The position numbers were made by a program, and so were the translations under genes. Positions 63,411-64,000 of a DNA stretch of 64,000 nt are shown here, one piece after another. The first letter of the stretch is position 1. Every line of letters starts with the position of its first letter. The notes beneath the pieces are model-generated. The model was given only the letters and a program-made list of their open reading frames with translations. It had not been told where the DNA came from and did not search any database. Source of the stretch: Pseudomonadota bacterium (lineage in GTDB: Bacteria > Desulfobacterota > Desulfobulbia > Desulfobulbales > Desulfocapsaceae); contig JAEYNP010000079.1 in the NCBI GenBank assembly GCA_023412495.1, positions 1-64,000 on the forward strand, read 5' to 3'.

Positions 63411-63602
63411 GTTGATGATCGAGATGGCATCTGCGGACACAACATCATTGGCTATGACGTCCCCATGTTGAAGAAGGTGTACCCCTGGTTTGAACCGAAA
63501 GGGGAGATCCTGGATACCTTGGTCATCTCCAGGGTGACCTATCCGGACATTGGCGCCTCAGATTTCATGAGGGTACGCAAGGTTGAACTCCCAGTTCTAT
63601 AA
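63411..63602 (+). pseudogene. Relic of a T7-type phage DNA polymerase (3'-5' exonuclease domain)
   Basis: About 60 residues: VDDRDGICGHNIIGYDVPML, KKVYPWFEPKGEILDTLVIS and RVTYPDIGASDFMRVRK, then a stop. HN-x-x-x-YD-x-P and LDTLV-x-SR-x-x-Y-P-D match the exonuclease domain of T7-like DNA polymerases (HNGHKYDVPAL; IDTLVLSRL in T7). No start codon or further domain is present. A stray prophage fragment. Confidence 0.75.
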
Positions 63603-63754
63603 CAATCTCACAATGTCGTAACATCCTGTCATAATATGCTATTTTGGGTATAATTACCCTATTTTCGCTTTTACAAACATGTTAAAATTCCGTGCCGGAA
63701 TGATAAGCATCGGAGATTCGGCGATCAAACCATTACCACCTGAGGTATCTAACC

Positions 63755-64000
63755 GTGAGCAGTGATCTTTCTTCACATGTTAAAGATCCCGCCCGACTTG
63801 CCGCCCTCCACGCCGTTGCACTCTTGGATACGCCTACAGAAGAGGCATTTGATCGTTTCTCCAGGTTGGCGGTGACCTTTGTAGACGCACCAGTAGCTCT
63901 TGTCACTCTTGTTAATGCTGATCGACAGTTTTTCAAAAGCTGCATCGGACTTCCAGAGCCCTGGAAGACCAGCCGAGAAACGCCTCTGTCTCACTCGTTC
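63755..64000 (+). CDS. GAF-domain sensor protein, N-terminal part (cut by window edge)
   Basis: 82 residues from a GTG with GAGG upstream. RLAALHAVALLDTPTEEAFDRFSRLAVTFVDAPVALVTLVNADRQFFKSCIGL is the N-terminal part of a GAF domain as found before GGDEF or kinase outputs. The output domain lies right of the window. Confidence 0.75.
   Translation, partial: MSSDLSSHVKDPARLAALHAVALLDTPTEEAFDRFSRLAVTFVDAPVALVTLVNADRQFFKSCIGLPEPWKTSRETPLSHSF

Overview
The window looks like chromosome of a free-living Gram-negative anaerobe or facultative anaerobe. GC is moderately high, and the genes include outer-membrane factors, TRAP transport, a glycyl radical enzyme, B12-type radical SAM enzymes and a polyferredoxin membrane protein. 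A Desulfobacterota bacterium near Desulfuromonas/Geobacter is my best guess from gene content alone. No rRNA, tRNA, CRISPR array, plasmid origin or intact transposase was seen. Phage material is limited to one DNA polymerase relic near the right end.

Layout. 0.2-5.0 kb: TolC-like, MMPL/RND and MlaC-like genes, probably one lipid-export operon. 6.2-11.1 kb: a glycyl radical enzyme, an SCP2-like protein, the glycyl-radical activase and a DUF6765-like protein. 11-22 kb: small redox and sensor proteins, a frameshifted Na+/Ca2+ exchanger, a SYLF protein, an FAD oxidoreductase with a pyruvyltransferase-like protein, an MFS permease, a sterol-desaturase-type hydroxylase and a DUF1440 protein. 22.5-27.5 kb: isochorismatase-like hydrolase, bacterioferritin, a MarR regulator with two palindromic operators flanking its gene, a fused dioxygenase-hydrolase that resembles MhqO plus MhqD, and an HDAC-like deacetylase. 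28-35.6 kb: DUF401 permease, SPATA20/YyaL-type thioredoxin protein, a relic of a sigma-54 activator, a second isochorismatase, an ABM monooxygenase and an amidohydrolase. 35.9-40.4 kb: a chromate-resistance operon (chrB, HD hydrolase, MFS, chrA). 41-43.9 kb: a TRAP transporter. 44-49.3 kb: TerC, a VTT protein, a large cNMP/AAA+/polyferredoxin fusion and fosX. 49.3-53.7 kb: two radical SAM proteins and a methyltransferase-DUF2284 fusion, translationally coupled. 54-64 kb: small secreted and ferritin-like proteins, then histidine kinases, a V4R protein, a diguanylate cyclase and a GAF protein cut by the window edge.

Three repeat families run through the intergenic DNA. R1 is a 159-bp element built around a 16-bp perfect hairpin, with an internally deleted 58-bp form. 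R2 is a REP-like element with a GCGGGC/GCCCGC hairpin and arms ending near AAGGTAC. The third is a family of heptamer-type hairpins, one of which carries eleven perfect CCTCAGT units beside terC. At least seven single-base frameshifts, mostly in short T/A runs, break otherwise recognisable genes. They are either sequencing indels or real decay. Several genes here (the exchanger, the SYLF signal peptide and a hybrid kinase) should be read with that in mind.

The most unusual proteins are the 899-residue fusion at 46.0-48.7 kb, whose AAA+ domain has lost its ATPase and sigma-54 contact motifs but which carries a NapH/NosR-like iron-sulfur membrane module; the glycyl radical enzyme operon with an SCP2-like gene wedged between enzyme and activase; and the dioxygenase-hydrolase fusion with its matched operators.
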